This document shows positions 57,021 to 64,000 of a stretch of DNA of 64,000 nt, piece after piece. Position 1 is the first letter of the stretch, and the number at the start of each line of letters is the position of its first letter. Both the position numbers and the translations under genes were made by a program. Source of the stretch: an uncultured Paracoccaceae bacterium (GTDB lineage Bacteria; Pseudomonadota; Alphaproteobacteria; Rhodobacterales; Rhodobacteraceae); NCBI GenBank assembly GCA_947489705.1, contig CANLEQ010000012.1, positions 1 to 64,000 of the forward strand, written 5' to 3'. The notes under the pieces were generated by a model. The model was not told the origin of the DNA. It did not search any database and was given only the letters and a program-made list of their open reading frames with translations.

Positions 57021-57092
57021 CGTTGCCGGGGCCGCGACCGGCGCAGTCGCGCTCAAGCTCGGCGGCTACGATGCCGCAGCGCGCCTTCGCGC

Positions 57093-58142
57093 TCAGGACC
57101 AGTATCCAACCGCGTGGACGCGTTCCTTCGGAAGGTCCAAGGACTCGAGGCATCCCGTTCGAATGACGCGCGCGGCATTCTTCGACGCGGCGAACCACAC
57201 GAAATCCACTCCGTCCTGCGCGCGGGTCGCGTCCCGCACCGCGGAGATCAGGCTCTCTTCGGTGGCACCATTCGATCGCAGGAGCCAGGTTATCGCGGGC
57301 CCGCCCGACGCCTGCTGAACGTCGTCCGCCCCACCGACGAGCAAGAAGGCGTGTCCGGTCGCCCCCGCGGGCAGGCCTTCGAGCCCGCGCAGGATGGCCG
57401 GCACGGCGGTCTCGTCGCCGCCGGCCACGATCCTCCCCGCGCCTTGCCCGACCGTGGGGCCCCCCTTCGCCCCCGGTCCCATCAGCCCGATCGTCTGCCC
57501 GAGGGGCGGCGTCGCGGCCCAGTCGCCGGTGGGCCCGCCGGGATGGCGGAAGATGTCGAACACGATCTCGCCCGTCGCCGCGTCGCTGGCACGCACCGTG
57601 AAGACGCAATTGGTGAGCCGGTCGCAGCCCTTCGGCCATGCGACCGTTCCGTTCGCCGCGAGCCGCGGCCAGACCGGGCTCCGGTTTCCCTCGACCGGGC
57701 GCAGCAATCTGAAGTGCCAATGCTCTTCGCTCGAAAACCGTGCGAAGCCCTCCGGTGGCAAGCGCACCCGCATGCGCCACCAGGATCGCCCGAACGGCCG
57801 GCACGAAGTCACCTCGCCGAGGGACAGCGTCGGGGGAAGCGTCCCGGCGCGCCCGGCGCCCGACCATTCGAGCGGGGCGAGCCCGGCATCGAAGACCTCC
57901 ATATGGGTCGAGATGCCGGTGCGGATATCGGGCAGCAGGGTGGCGTCGTCGCAGGCGATCTCGATCCGGCAGACGGCGCCCGCGGCGGCGATCCGCACTT
58001 CCGCGAAACCCGCATCGGCGATCAGCAGACCCGGCTCCGGCTCGCGCGGGGTGATCTGGTGCTCGCTATAGGCGGCGCGCCAGAAATCGATCAGCCGGTT
58101 GCCCTCGGAATGGCGGAATTCGGCGACAGAGACGTGTTTCAC
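57093..58142 (-). CDS. Siderophore-interacting protein (FAD ferric reductase) with DUF2218-like N-terminus
   Basis: A 349-residue cytoplasmic flavoprotein that probably reduces ferric siderophores to release iron. The central FAD domain has CRPFGRSWWRMRVRLPP. The NAD(P)H domain has GGDETAVPAILRGLEGLP and the C-terminal tyrosine-tryptophan (VGYWS) characteristic of the SIP family. The first 85 residues (IEIACDDATLLPDIRTGISTHMEVF) look like DUF2218, a domain elsewhere found alone or fused to SIP proteins. The start is GTG at 58142, overlapping the ATPase stop (GTGA). It is the last gene of the iron-uptake operon. Confidence 0.85.
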   Translation of the reverse strand: MKHVSVAEFRHSEGNRLIDFWRAAYSEHQITPREPEPGLLIADAGFAEVRIAAAGAVCRIEIACDDATLLPDIRTGISTHMEVFDAGLAPLEWSGAGRAGTLPPTLSLGEVTSCRPFGRSWWRMRVRLPPEGFARFSSEEHWHFRLLRPVEGNRSPVWPRLAANGTVAWPKGCDRLTNCVFTVRASDAATGEIVFDIFRHPGGPTGDWAATPPLGQTIGLMGPGAKGGPTVGQGAGRIVAGGDETAVPAILRGLEGLPAGATGHAFLLVGGADDVQQASGGPAITWLLRSNGATEESLISAVRDATRAQDGVDFVWFAASKNAARVIRTGCLESLDLPKERVHAVGYWS

Positions 58143-58975
58143 GACGCGTTCTCCATGGGGTGAATGGCCGCGCGCGCCGGATCGGCCCCGTGTCGGCCGA
58201 CCGGCACCATCATCGGCTTGGCGGTCACGGGATCGGCGACGATGCGCGCGTCGAGCCCGAAGACCTCGACCAGCATCCGTTCGACCAGCACGGTTCTGGG
58301 CAGGCCGGCGGCATGGATGCGGCCATGCGCCATCGCCACCAGAAGATCGGCGTAGCGCGCGGCGAGGTTGAGGTCGTGCAGGACCATGACGATCGTGGTG
58401 CCGCGCTCGCGGTTGAGATCGGTCAGCAGGTCCAGCACCTCGATCTGGTGGTTGATGTCGAGGAATGTCGTGGGCTCGTCGAGCAGCAGGATGTCGGTCT
58501 GCTGCGCCAGCGCCATGGCGATCCAGACGCGCTGACGCTGGCCGCCGGAGAGGTCCTCGACCAGCCGTTCGGCGAGCGGCCCGGTCCCGGTCAGGCGCAG
58601 CGCCTCGGCCACCGCCGCGTCGTCCTCGCGGCGCCAGCGCCCGAACATGCCCTGATGCGGATGGCGCCCGCGGGAGACGAGGTCGAACACGGTGATGCCC
58701 TCGGGTGCGACCGGCGATTGCGGCAGCAGGCCGATCCGCCGGGCGAGCTTGCGCGGCGCCATCGCGTGAATCTCGACGCCATCGAGCAGGACCCGCCCCG
58801 AGCGCGGTTTCAGGAGCCGCGACATGGCGCGCAGCAGCGTGGACTTGCCGCAGGCATTGGCGCCGACGATGGCGGTGATGCGCCCGCGCGGCAGCGACAG
58901 GTCCAGCCCGTCGAGGACCGGAAAATCGCCGTATCCCACCGACAGGCGGTCGAGTTTCAGGGCAATATCCGTCAA
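58139..58975 (-). CDS. Siderophore ABC transporter ATP-binding protein (FepC/FecE type)
   Basis: A 278-residue ABC ATPase. Walker A is GANACGKST (near residue 37), the Q-loop LLPQSPVAPEGITV, the signature LSGGQRQRVWIA and Walker B DILLLDEPTTFLD, followed by the H-loop MVLHDLNLAARY. The GKST loop with alanine-cysteine is typical of iron-siderophore importers. The start is TTG at 58975, set by GGAGG six bases upstream and by TTGA overlap with the permease stop. Confidence 0.93.
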   Translation of the reverse strand: MTDIALKLDRLSVGYGDFPVLDGLDLSLPRGRITAIVGANACGKSTLLRAMSRLLKPRSGRVLLDGVEIHAMAPRKLARRIGLLPQSPVAPEGITVFDLVSRGRHPHQGMFGRWRREDDAAVAEALRLTGTGPLAERLVEDLSGGQRQRVWIAMALAQQTDILLLDEPTTFLDINHQIEVLDLLTDLNRERGTTIVMVLHDLNLAARYADLLVAMAHGRIHAAGLPRTVLVERMLVEVFGLDARIVADPVTAKPMMVPVGRHGADPARAAIHPMENAS

Positions 58976-60000
58976 AGCGAACCTCCGGACCGGTTGTCGC
59001 GCGCGATCAGCAGCACGAGAAAGGGCGCGCCGAGCACGCCGGTGACGATGCCCACCGGATAGCGTGCCGGCAGCAGCACCTGACCCGCGAAATCGGCCGT
59101 CACCACCAGCACGGCGCCGGTCAGCGCGGCCGGCATCAGGAGCGATCCGTTCCGCCTGAGCAGCCGTGCCGCGACCGGCCCCGACAGGAACGCCACGAAG
59201 GCGACCGGCCCCGCCGCCGCCGTCGCGAACGCGACGAGCCCCACGGCCGCCACGACGACCCCGATCCGCACGAGGCCGATCGGCACGCCGAGGCCCGCGG
59301 CCATGTCGTCGCCCATCGCAAGCGTCTCGAGGTCGCGCCGCAGCGCCAGGAGGACGCTGCCGAAGATCCCGAGCGCCAGGAGCAGGGGCAGGGCCTGACC
59401 GAGTTCGGCCCCGTTGACCGAGCCCGTCATCCAGCGGAGCGCCTGTTGCAGCGACCAGCTCGGCGCCTGGGTGAGCAGATAGGCGGTGAAGCTCTGGAGC
59501 ATCGCCGAGATGCCGATCCCGACGAGGATCAGTCGCGCGCCCGCCGCACCGCCCTTCCACGCAAGCAAATAGATCAGCAAGGCGACGCCCAGCCCCGCGG
59601 CCACGGCCACCACCGAGACGATCGTCCCCGAAAGGTGCAGCATGACGATGCAGAACACCGCCGCGGCGCTCGCACCGGAACTGATGCCGATGATGTCGGG
59701 GCTTGCCAGAGGATTGCGCAGCAGTGTCTGGAACGTCACGCCGCCCATGCCGAAACACGCCCCCGCCAGGGCCGAGATCACCGCGCGCGGCAGCCGCAGC
59801 ACCCGGATGGTGAAGGCGTCGCCGCCCGTATCGACGCCCAGCAGCGTCGCCATGACAGTGAGAGGCGGTGTCACCGATTGGCCCACCGCGAGCGTCAGCG
59901 CGATCCCCGCCATCAGGGCGGCGGCCAGTGCGGCGAGACCCATGCGCCGTTTGCGACGCCGTCCCTGCCGGAGGGACGCGATATCGGCGACGAGGCTCAC
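58972..60000 (-). CDS. Siderophore ABC transporter permease (FecCD family), second subunit
   Basis: A 342-residue inner-membrane permease with about ten helices. FecCD motifs RVLRLPRAVISALAGACFGM, GGVTFQTLLRNPLASPDIIGIS and FLSGPVAARLL (position of the usual PHxxR element) are present. The start is GTG at 60000, overlapping the stop of the first permease gene by four bases. It probably pairs with that permease as a FepD/FepG-like heterodimer. Confidence 0.92.
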   Translation of the reverse strand: MSLVADIASLRQGRRRKRRMGLAALAAALMAGIALTLAVGQSVTPPLTVMATLLGVDTGGDAFTIRVLRLPRAVISALAGACFGMGGVTFQTLLRNPLASPDIIGISSGASAAAVFCIVMLHLSGTIVSVVAVAAGLGVALLIYLLAWKGGAAGARLILVGIGISAMLQSFTAYLLTQAPSWSLQQALRWMTGSVNGAELGQALPLLLALGIFGSVLLALRRDLETLAMGDDMAAGLGVPIGLVRIGVVVAAVGLVAFATAAAGPVAFVAFLSGPVAARLLRRNGSLLMPAALTGAVLVVTADFAGQVLLPARYPVGIVTGVLGAPFLVLLIARDNRSGGSL

Positions 60001-61028
60001 AGCGCCGACACCCGCCGGGCGCGCACGATCCAGATGAAGACCGGCGCGCCCAGAAAAGCCGTCACGATGCCCACGTCGAGTTCGGCCGGTCGCGCGAGGA
60101 GGCGCCCCGCCACGTCCGCCAGCACCAGAAGCACGGCGCCCGAGACCGCCGAGGCGGGCAGGATCCAGCGGTAATCCACCCCCAGAAGCAGCCGGCAGAG
60201 ATGCGGCACGACGAGGCCCACGAAGGCGATCGGCCCGCAGGCGGCAGTGGCCGCGCCGCAGAGCGTGACCGCCCCCGCCGCGGCGAGGATCCGCACGCGC
60301 CAGAGGCTCTCGCCCAGGGCGGAGGCCGTCTCGTCCCCCAGCGCGAGCATGTTGAGCTTGCGCGCGGTGGCGAGCGACAGGAGGGCCCCCGTGCCCAGGA
60401 ACGGCAGGACCGGCACGATCCGGTCCCATGTGGCGCCGCCGACGCCGCCGACGAGCCACGATTGCACCAGTCCCGCTATGTCGCCGCGCGGCAGCACGAT
60501 CGCGGTCGTGAGCGAGGCCAGCGCCGCGGTCAACGCCGCCCCCGCCAGTGCCAGCTTGAGCGGTGTGGCCCCCCCGCCGCCCACGCTCGCGATCGCGTAG
60601 ACGGCGATCGCGGCCCCGGTGGCGCCCAGGATCGCGAGCCAGATATAGGCCTGCGCCGAGGCGAGGCCGAGGGTCGCGAGGCCCGTCACCACGGCGAGCG
60701 CCGCCCCCGCATTGACCCCGAGGATCCCGGGATCGGCCAGCGGGTTGCGCGTGACCCCCTGCATGACCGCCCCCGCGAGCCCCAGCGCCGCACCCGCGAG
60801 GGCGGCGAGTGCAGTGCGCGGCACCCGGCTCGCCACCGTCGCCTCTCCCATCGTCTCGACCTCTCCCGACAGGGCCGCGCCGAGATCGGCCCAGCCGGTC
60901 ACGCGGGACCCCAAGCCGAGCGACAGCAGCATGGCGATCCCGAGCAGGCCCAGCAGAATCGCGGCGAAAGCCAGCCTGCGCGCACCGAGGACCCGGCGCG
61001 GCATGAGGGGGGCGGGGGCATGGACCAC
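59997..61028 (-). CDS. Siderophore ABC transporter permease (FecCD family), first subunit
   Basis: A 343-residue permease: VASRVPRTALAALAGAALGL and GAVMQGVTRNPLADPGILGVN near residues 66-105, then FVGLVVPHLCRLLLG, the conserved PHxxR-type loop that contacts the ATPase. The GTG at 61028 follows GGAG at nine bases; an ATG eight codons later is the alternative. It lies six bases after the binding-protein gene. Confidence 0.93.
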   Translation of the reverse strand: MVHAPAPLMPRRVLGARRLAFAAILLGLLGIAMLLSLGLGSRVTGWADLGAALSGEVETMGEATVASRVPRTALAALAGAALGLAGAVMQGVTRNPLADPGILGVNAGAALAVVTGLATLGLASAQAYIWLAILGATGAAIAVYAIASVGGGGATPLKLALAGAALTAALASLTTAIVLPRGDIAGLVQSWLVGGVGGATWDRIVPVLPFLGTGALLSLATARKLNMLALGDETASALGESLWRVRILAAAGAVTLCGAATAACGPIAFVGLVVPHLCRLLLGVDYRWILPASAVSGAVLLVLADVAGRLLARPAELDVGIVTAFLGAPVFIWIVRARRVSAL

Positions 61029-61034
61029 CGGTCG

Positions 61035-62021
61035 CTACTCCGACTTTGCGGCGGCGTCGGCCAGCATGCGCACGTAATCGTCGAGGACATAGGGGATCGA
61101 CAGGGGCGAGGGATGCGCGGCCGTGCCCAGCGGATCGTTGGCCAGAAGCACCACGGCGCCCTGCGCGATGGCCGGCATCCGCTGTGTCAGCACGTGATCC
61201 TGCAACCGGTCGAGCAGGGACGGATCGCCATAGGTCACCACGATGTCGACATCGTCGAGGCTGTCGATCCGCTCGGCGCTGACCTCGCCCGCGAAGCGCC
61301 CCGAGGCGGAAACCTCCTCCACGAATTCCGGCGAGGTCAGGCCCAGATCGTGCAGGAAGGCCACGCGGGTGTCGTTGTCGGTATAGAACGGAATCCGGCT
61401 CAGATCGGTGGGGTCCATATGCGTGACGAAGATCGCGCTCTTGCCTTCGAGTGCGGGATGATCGGCGACACTCCGCGCGATCCGCTCCTCCAGATCCGCG
61501 ATCAGCGCCTCGCCCTCGGCGGCCATGCCCATGCCGGCGCTGTTCATGCGAATCATCTCGCGCCATCCGGTGGTCCACGGCATGTCGGGATAGGCGATGG
61601 TCGGCGCGATCCGGCTCAGGATGCGGTAATCCTGATCGGAGATCCCGGAATGCGCGGCCAGGATCACGTCGGGCTCGGTCGCGGCGACCGCCTCGAAATC
61701 GATGCCGTCGCCCTCGTCGAAGAGCACGGGCGTCTCGGCCCCCAGCTCCTCCAGCCGCCGCGCCACCCAGGGAAGGACGCCGTCGCCGTCGTCGTCGCCG
61801 AAATTGGCGGCCGCCATGCCGACCGGCACGACGCCGAGTGCCAGCGGCACCTCGTGGTTCGACCAGTTCACGGTGGCGACCCGTTCGGGCGCTTCGGCGA
61901 TCACGGTCGTGCCGTAGGCATGCGCGATCTCGATCGGATAGGCGGGATCCGCCGTCGCGGCTCCGGCCATGGCAAAGGCGACGATCGGGCCGGCGAGGTG
62001 CCCTGCGATCCATGCACGCAT
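61035..62021 (-). CDS. Iron-siderophore ABC transporter substrate-binding protein
   Basis: A 328-residue periplasmic protein of the FepB/FhuD-like clade. It has a signal peptide (GPIVAFAMAGAATA, cleavage near residue 24) and no lipobox, so it is soluble. The first lobe has EAPERVATVNWSNHEVPLALG, the second SRIPFYTDNDTRVAFLHDLGL. The absence of a lipobox and the TonB receptor opposite support ferric-siderophore delivery across the periplasm. The ligand is not identifiable from sequence. It is the first gene of the minus-strand uptake operon. Confidence 0.9.
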   Translation of the reverse strand: MRAWIAGHLAGPIVAFAMAGAATADPAYPIEIAHAYGTTVIAEAPERVATVNWSNHEVPLALGVVPVGMAAANFGDDDGDGVLPWVARRLEELGAETPVLFDEGDGIDFEAVAATEPDVILAAHSGISDQDYRILSRIAPTIAYPDMPWTTGWREMIRMNSAGMGMAAEGEALIADLEERIARSVADHPALEGKSAIFVTHMDPTDLSRIPFYTDNDTRVAFLHDLGLTSPEFVEEVSASGRFAGEVSAERIDSLDDVDIVVTYGDPSLLDRLQDHVLTQRMPAIAQGAVVLLANDPLGTAAHPSPLSIPYVLDDYVRMLADAAAKSE

Positions 62022-62075
62022 CGTGTCTTTCCTTGCTGGAATGCCCGGCCCGAGAGCGGTGGTGGACCGCCTCGG

Positions 62076-62104
62076 TTACTAAGTTGACTCTTTCAGTCGG
62101 GCAA
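62076..62104 (-). promoter_or_regulatory. Promoter of the uptake operon with an embedded dyad operator
   Basis: On the minus strand TTGCCC (62099-62104), a 17-base spacer and TAGTAA (62076-62081) fit sigma-70 boxes, 55 bases before the binding-protein ATG. Inside the spacer is GACT-N5-AGTC (62086-62098), a dyad suited to a repressor. On the plus strand the same sequence begins TTGACT (62084-62089), a possible -35 box for the receptor gene. An iron-responsive regulator (RirA, Irr or Fur/Mur type) is expected but not identified. Confidence 0.45.
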
Positions 62105-62226
62105 GACCAAATGCCGCATGATTCATCGGGAAACGCCCGATTGGGTCGAAATAACCGAAGTCCCGCTCCACGGCGATCCGCTCCCCGGGCCGCCGCCGGA
62201 GCGGTCGTCACAGGAGACAGACCGCC

Positions 62227-64000
62227 GTGAACCCCCCCAATTCCAGAGCATTCCGCCGATCGGCCCCGATCGCAGGACGTCTGTCCACCTGCGCGGGTGC
62301 GGCTCTGCTCGCAGCTTCGCCGCTTCACGCCCAGGACGCCGCCCGGCCGGTCGATCTGGGGACGATCTTCATCGAATCCACCGGGGTTGGCGCGTCCGAC
62401 AGCGAGACCATCGTTCCCGATCGTATCAGCAGCGGCAGCGGCCTGCCGAGCGACATCCTCGATTCGTCGGCCTCGATCTCGGTCGTGACATCGAAGGAGA
62501 TCGAGGTGCGCGGCGCCGAGACCACCGAAGAGGTGCTGCACTACACCGCCGGCGTTGCGACGGATTACTACGGCCGCGACGATCGGTTCGACTACTTCAA
62601 GATCCGCGGCTACGACGCCTATACCTACCGCGACGGCCTCTTCATCGGCGGCAATTTCGGCGGCGTGCGCGAGGAACCCTTTGCCTTCGACCGGGTCGAG
62701 GTGCTGAAGGGCGCGAATTCCACCGCCTTCGGGGTGGCCGATCCGGGCGGCGCCGTGAACTTCATCACCAAGAGCCCGACGGGCGAGCGGTTGCGCCGGA
62801 TCTACGGCACGCTGGGATCGTTCGAGCGCAAGGAGCTGGGCTTCGATCTCGGCGACAGCTTCGGCGCGCAGAGCCCGTTCTCCTGGCGCCTGACCGGCAA
62901 GATCAAGGAGGGCGAGGCCGAGACCGACTTTTCCAACAGCGACGAGAGCTTCCTGATGGGCGGGCTCGCCTGGCGCCCCACGGAGGCGACGACCGTCAGC
63001 CTGGTCTTCGACAACCTCTATCGCGACGGGTATCCCAACAGTTCGGGCTATCCGGCCAATGGCGACGATTTCGACCGCAGCCTGTTCCTGGGCGAGCCGG
63101 ACTTCAACTATCTCGACACCGATCGCGACACGCTGACCCTCAAGGCCGAGCACGATTTCGGCAACGGGCTGGAATTCGGCTCGACCGCGCGCTGGACCGA
63201 GGGCACGGGCGGCTACGGCTATGTCTTCCTCGGCGCCACGACATCCGCGACGGACGTGTCGCGGTTCTATTTCGCCAACGACGCGGAGTTCGAGAATTTC
63301 GCCGGCGATGCGCACCTGCTCTACGAGACGGCGCTGGGCGCGGCGCAGAGCCGGACGCTCGCCGGGGTGGAATATCGCGACAACCACCGCGACAACATCC
63401 TGTGGTACACGCCCGCCGCCGACATCGACTTCACCGATCCGCAATATACCGGCGGGCTCGATCTCGACAGCACGGCCCCCTACCAGGCCACGACCAACGA
63501 CACCGAGGTGAGCTCGATCTATCTGCAGCAGGAGCTTGAATGGGACCGGATCGTCGCGCAGCTCGGCCTGCGGCACGACTGGATCGACGCCTTTGCGACC
63601 GACACTCTCACCGGGGTCGAGACCGAGGGCGACTTCAGCGAAAGCACGGCGCGGCTTGGCCTGACCTATCGCGCGACGCCGAACCTGTCCTTCTACGGCA
63701 GCTATGCCGAATCCGCGGTGCCGGCCGCGAATTTCGGGGTGGAGCCCGAACGGGGCGAGCAGGTCGAACTCGGGGTGAAGTACCGCCCCGACGCCATGCG
63801 CGCGCTCTTCACCGCGTCGGTCTACGAGCTGAAGAAATTCAACCAGACCGTCACCGATGCCGATACCCTGCTGCCCGAGACGATCGGCGAGTCAAATATC
63901 CGCGGCGTCGATCTGGAAGCCAAGGCCGAGGTGACCGACGAGCTTTCCCTGATCGCCGCCTATTCCTATCTCGACAGCGAAATCGTAGAATCCGACAGCG
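62227..64000 (+). CDS. TonB-dependent siderophore receptor, 3'-truncated by the window edge
   Basis: The frame is open for 591 codons to the window end. A signal peptide ends near LHAQ (residues 32-35), a TonB-box-like GTIFIEST follows, then the plug domain with SAISVVTSKEIEVRGAETT-type start near residue 80, VLHYTAGV, KIRGYDAYTYRDGLF, VEVLKGANSTAFGVADPGGAVNF, and barrel strands after about residue 185 (GSFERKELGFDLG onward). About 100-120 residues of the usual 700 are missing at the C-terminus. The start is GTG at 62227 with CAGGAGA ten bases ahead. It is divergent from the uptake operon and imports the ferric siderophore through the outer membrane. Confidence 0.92.
   Translation, partial: MNPPNSRAFRRSAPIAGRLSTCAGAALLAASPLHAQDAARPVDLGTIFIESTGVGASDSETIVPDRISSGSGLPSDILDSSASISVVTSKEIEVRGAETTEEVLHYTAGVATDYYGRDDRFDYFKIRGYDAYTYRDGLFIGGNFGGVREEPFAFDRVEVLKGANSTAFGVADPGGAVNFITKSPTGERLRRIYGTLGSFERKELGFDLGDSFGAQSPFSWRLTGKIKEGEAETDFSNSDESFLMGGLAWRPTEATTVSLVFDNLYRDGYPNSSGYPANGDDFDRSLFLGEPDFNYLDTDRDTLTLKAEHDFGNGLEFGSTARWTEGTGGYGYVFLGATTSATDVSRFYFANDAEFENFAGDAHLLYETALGAAQSRTLAGVEYRDNHRDNILWYTPAADIDFTDPQYTGGLDLDSTAPYQATTNDTEVSSIYLQQELEWDRIVAQLGLRHDWIDAFATDTLTGVETEGDFSESTARLGLTYRATPNLSFYGSYAESAVPAANFGVEPERGEQVELGVKYRPDAMRALFTASVYELKKFNQTVTDADTLLPETIGESNIRGVDLEAKAEVTDELSLIAAYSYLDSEIVESDS

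Noticed and set aside
62118-63539. A 473-codon plus-strand frame at the start of the receptor gene
   Set aside because: It is in a different phase from the TonB receptor, whose signal peptide and plug motifs are in the frame starting at GTG 62227.
58972-63576. A 1534-codon minus-strand open frame across the iron locus
   Set aside because: It joins one true permease frame to out-of-frame readings of the other permease, the binding protein and the antisense of the TonB receptor; stop codons are rare because of high GC content.

Overview
The window is GC-rich, densely packed chromosomal DNA from an alphaproteobacterium, most likely Rhodobacteraceae (Rhodobacter/Roseobacter group). The evidence is a short alphaproteobacterial-type ProS, a single LolC/E subunit, a DnaA-inactivator HdaA upstream of polyphosphate kinase, aerobic cobaltochelatase CobT, a DUF1127 gene followed by CCUCCUCCC-loop (cuckoo/CcsR-type) small RNAs, and a long leader before mraZ. 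No insertion sequence, prophage, CRISPR array or plasmid-type gene was seen. The window reads as core genome.

Layout. 1-3.7 kb: 3' part of a B12-dependent methylmalonyl-CoA mutase, a glyoxalase-like protein, a TerB/J-domain protein and a small secreted protein. 3.7-9.4 kb (minus): an overlapping operon of AI-2E-type permease, hdaA, ppk1 and ppx. 9.5-16.2 kb (plus): a glycosyltransferase, proS, a GAF/HisKA_2 sensor kinase overlapping a PQQ-type sugar dehydrogenase, and the lipoprotein exporter lolC/E-lolD. 16.3-21.5 kb (minus): two identical tRNA-Gly(GCC) genes, a tiny lipoprotein, pyruvate carboxylase and an FMN alpha-hydroxy-acid dehydrogenase. 21.6-24 kb: a UvrD/PcrA helicase.

24.0-25.6 kb is the most interesting part. 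On the minus strand a 71-aa DUF1127 (CcaF1-like) gene is followed by five tandem units of about 104 bp. Each unit encodes two hairpins with a CCUCCUCCC loop, making an enlarged CcsR/cuckoo sRNA array. Back to back with it lies the mraZ leader. It carries a three-repeat MraZ operator and a strong hairpin, in the position of the UpsM sRNA of Rhodobacter sphaeroides.

25.6-49.5 kb is a complete division and cell wall (dcw) cluster: mraZ, rsmH, ftsL, ftsI, murE, murF, mraY, murD, ftsW, murG, murC, murB, ddl, ftsQ, ftsA, ftsZ (terminator), lpxC, bamD, recN. Most junctions are 4-bp stop/start overlaps, so translation is probably coupled. A flavoprotein gene of the HI0933 family interrupts it on the opposite strand between murD and ftsW.

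49.5-57 kb holds a SnoaL-like protein, a ClC chloride transporter, a DUF427 protein, an M24 aminopeptidase P, cobT and a secreted PRC-barrel protein with a strong terminator. 57-64 kb is an iron-siderophore uptake locus. A minus-strand operon (binding protein, two FecCD permeases, ATPase, siderophore-interacting ferric reductase) diverges from a TonB-dependent receptor that runs off the window end. The intergenic region has a dyad inside a promoter-like element.
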